A program made the translations under genes and the position numbers. Below are positions 63,514 to 64,000 of a stretch of 64,000 bases of DNA, piece after piece. Location of the stretch: positions 248,001 through 312,000 of the forward strand of contig JAUNTX010000004.1 of assembly GCA_030538475.1 (NCBI GenBank), given 5' to 3'. The stretch is from Dermabacter sp. Its GTDB lineage: Bacteria > Actinomycetota > Actinomycetes > Actinomycetales > Dermabacteraceae. Every line of letters begins with the position of its first letter. The stretch's first letter is position 1. The notes under the pieces were generated by a model. That model had not been told where the DNA came from, ran no database searches, and worked only from the letters and a program-made list of their open reading frames with translations.

Positions 63514-64000
63514 ATGGCAGCAGCCCCCAAGGATCGCGGCAAGTCGCTGGAAAGCGCGCTCGCGCAGATTGATCGCCAGTTCGGGAAGGGCTCGATCATG
63601 CGCCTCGGCGATGATTCCCGCCCGCCGGTAGAAGTGATCCCCACCGGTTCGGTCGCTCTCGATGTCGCGCTCGGCATTGGCGGCCTGCCCCGCGGCCGCG
63701 TCGTGGAAATCTACGGCCCGGAATCCAGCGGTAAGACCACCGTGACCCTGCACGCGATTGCCAACGCGCAGCGCAACGGCGGTATCGCCGCGTTCATCGA
63801 TGCCGAACACGCGCTCGATCCCGAATACGCCCGCAAGCTCGGCGTCGATGTGGATGCCCTCCTGGTCTCCCAGCCGGACACCGGCGAACAGGCCCTCGAA
63901 ATCGCGGATATGCTGGTGCGCTCCGGCGCGATCGACATCATCGTTGTGGACTCCGTGGCTGCCCTCACCCCGAAGGCGGAAATCGAAGGCGAAATGGGCG
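63514..64000 (+). CDS. recA: Recombinase RecA, 3'-truncated by the window edge
   Basis: Strand-exchange ATPase and SOS co-protease. The visible 162 residues contain [20 protein letters not shown], Walker A GPESSGKT (68-75), [19 protein letters not shown], the Walker B region [14 protein letters not shown] and the start of the L1 loop region. ATG 63514 follows GAAAGGAC. No stop before the window edge. Confidence 0.98.
   Translation, partial: MAAAPKDRGKSLESALAQIDRQFGKGSIMRLGDDSRPPVEVIPTGSVALDVALGIGGLPRGRVVEIYGPESSGKTTVTLHAIANAQRNGGIAAFIDAEHALDPEYARKLGVDVDALLVSQPDTGEQALEIADMLVRSGAIDIIVVDSVAALTPKAEIEGEMG

Overview
The window is a very GC-rich actinobacterial chromosome segment, dominated by housekeeping genes in the conserved actinobacterial order. 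GTG starts are common, 4- or 8-base stop/start overlaps are frequent, and lineage markers such as the DUF2469 gene, ClgR-like regulator, DUF3046, DUF4439 lipoprotein and RNase J are present. The order ffh-rpsP-rimM-trmD-rplS-lepB-rnhB ... rpsB-tsf-pyrH-frr-cdsA ... proS-rimP-nusA-infB ... pnp ... ftsK-pgsA-cinA-clgR-recA suggests Micrococcales, possibly near Dermabacteraceae/Brachybacterium. That placement is inference. No rRNA, tRNA, CRISPR array, insertion sequence or prophage was found.

Layout. 1-4038: nitrogen-sensing operon amtB(partial)-glnB-glnD; GlnD looks catalytically degenerate. 4130-8117: ffh, rpsP, a KH RNA-binding protein, rimM, trmD. 8143-11369: a lipoprotein, then an MFS exporter and a membrane protein on the minus strand. 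11776-14769: rplS, two signal peptidases, rnhB, DUF2469. 14879-19234: yraN-comM-dprA (competence-type DNA processing) and xerC, facing an M23 peptidase across a 34-bp tandem repeat. 20310-28840: rpsB-tsf, pyrH-frr-cdsA-rlmN, a DivIVA-motif protein, a site-2 protease and a GNAT protein. The MEP-pathway genes dxr and ispG, which often sit here, are absent.

28853-33705: a small alarmone synthetase divergent from proS, a CPBP-like membrane protein and a DUF4439 lipoprotein. 33903-41693: rimP-nusA-ylxR-infB, a TRM11-like methyltransferase, rbfA and truB. 41861-47382: an L,D-transpeptidase (minus), ribF, rpsO, pnp. 47485-54452: an M16 peptidase, dapB, then an accessory group (small membrane protein, secreted SGNH hydrolase, SLH-domain protein, acyltransferase-3, a 39-residue membrane ORF, HAD phosphatase). 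54550-64000: thyX, dapA, RNase J, a small membrane protein, ftsK, pgsA, cinA, a ClgR-like regulator, DUF3046 and the 5' part of recA behind a clear LexA box.

Most of the window serves translation, ribosome maturation, RNA turnover, envelope lipid and cell-wall synthesis, and DNA processing. The candidate for an under-described system is the 50270-53346 group (SGNH hydrolase + SLH protein + acyltransferase-3). It resembles a split envelope-polymer acylation module tied to an SLH wall anchor. The second most unusual observation is a PII-linked GlnD that has lost key residues of both its nucleotidyltransferase and HD domains. Recurrent TAGANT -10 elements, some placed so close to the start codon that leaderless transcripts are likely, give a consistent promoter picture.
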